DNA of 64,000 nt from Sphingomonas sp. S2M10 (GTDB lineage Bacteria; Pseudomonadota; Alphaproteobacteria; Sphingomonadales; Sphingomonadaceae), in the NCBI RefSeq assembly GCF_012650175.1, contig NZ_JAAILI010000050.1, positions 39,782 through 103,781 on the forward strand, read 5' to 3'. This document shows positions 63,856-64,000 of the stretch, piece by piece. The position numbers and the translations under genes are program-made. Numbering within the stretch: the first letter of the stretch is position 1; each line of letters starts with the position of its first letter. Under the pieces are notes generated by a model, which made no database searches, was not told the DNA's origin, and saw only the letters and a program-made list of their open reading frames with translations.

Positions 63856-64000
63856 TTGACGGGGGATGATAGCGTAGCTTGGCGCTTCAGCGCCTAGCGC
63901 AGCTTGGAGAGGGTGAGCGGCGCGAAGCGCCGCGCGATTTGCGTTCCGCAAATCGCCCCCTCTCCCTCCCACCGCCTGTCGGCGGCGGGCCCCTCCCTCC
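63856..64000. repeat. Cluster of palindromes at the right window edge
   Basis: Consecutive hairpins: GGCGCTTCAGCGCC near 63881, GCGGCGCGAAGCGCCGC near 63919, and GCGATTTGCG/CGCAAATCGC near 63935-63957, followed by CCCTCTCCCTCCC and a GC-rich stem near 63980. It is noncoding by composition and continues beyond the window. It looks like another multi-hairpin repeat of the genome. Confidence 0.6.

Overview
The window is GC-rich, gene-dense alphaproteobacterial DNA, most likely chromosomal sequence of a Sphingomonas-type sphingomonad. Evidence: a large NAD-specific glutamate dehydrogenase of the 180-kDa class, CobS/CobT chelatase subunits, a ybgC-tolQRAB-pal cell-envelope operon, two outer-membrane TonB-dependent receptors, a Fiu/PiuC-type iron pair, a hisG-hisD-nusB-thiL run, and many GC-rich palindromic repeats between genes. 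There is no rRNA, CRISPR array, transposase or complete prophage. One tRNA (Thr, anticodon CGT) is present.

Layout. 0-7.3 kb: the 5' part of a giant secreted Ig-like repeat protein, then a tail-collar protein, a DUF6916-like protein, a GNAT acetyltransferase, an Asp/Asn beta-hydroxylase-like protein and a sulfotransferase with a Nif11-like N-terminus; this is the least explained neighbourhood. 7.3-19.4 kb: small-molecule metabolism and regulators: SDR remnant, MipA/OmpV, MFS, AraC, SDR, LysR, DoxX, a PaoABC-like molybdenum aldehyde oxidoreductase with MarR, LysR and a DUF1330-like gene. 19.5-20.7 kb: a toxin-immunity pair of lower GC than its surroundings, next to tRNA-Thr. 20.8-26.8 kb: PAS protein and glutamate dehydrogenase. 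27-32.3 kb: NUDIX, BolA, J-domain protein, DUF559 nuclease, and a five-gene VOC/DUF1428/GST/DUF4287/VOC operon divergent from an HxlR regulator. 32.4-39.6 kb: cobS, then a catecholate receptor plus PKHD hydroxylase, then an RHH protein and cobT on the other strand. 39.7-42.8 kb: a four-gene PepSY-DUF2271-DUF4198-ApbE operon that looks like a flavinylated electron-transfer module. 43-47.8 kb: pirin, alpha/beta hydrolase, TonB receptor. 48-52.7 kb: DUF2332, hisG, hisD, nusB, thiL. 52.7-56.2 kb: ruvB in an operon with two uncharacterised genes, separated from ruvA by an oppositely oriented 2-hydroxyacid dehydrogenase. 56.3-64 kb: small membrane proteins, RHH and SPFH proteins, pal-tolB-tolA-tolR-tolQ-ybgC (minus strand) and a DEDD exonuclease.

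How genes work together: the Fiu-like receptor/PKHD pair and the PepSY operon both carry an upstream dyad of the form TGC(A/G)AATCG(T/C)TCGC, so they are plausibly co-regulated by iron. The PepSY operon contains both an ApbE flavin transferase and a candidate substrate: a periplasmic DUF2271 protein with a DGVSGAT motif. The Tol-Pal genes make a complete envelope-constriction machine. The most interesting points for follow-up are the collar/hydroxylase/sulfotransferase neighbourhood, the flavinylated module, the toxin-immunity pair, and the palindromic repeat that has become the coding tail of HisG.
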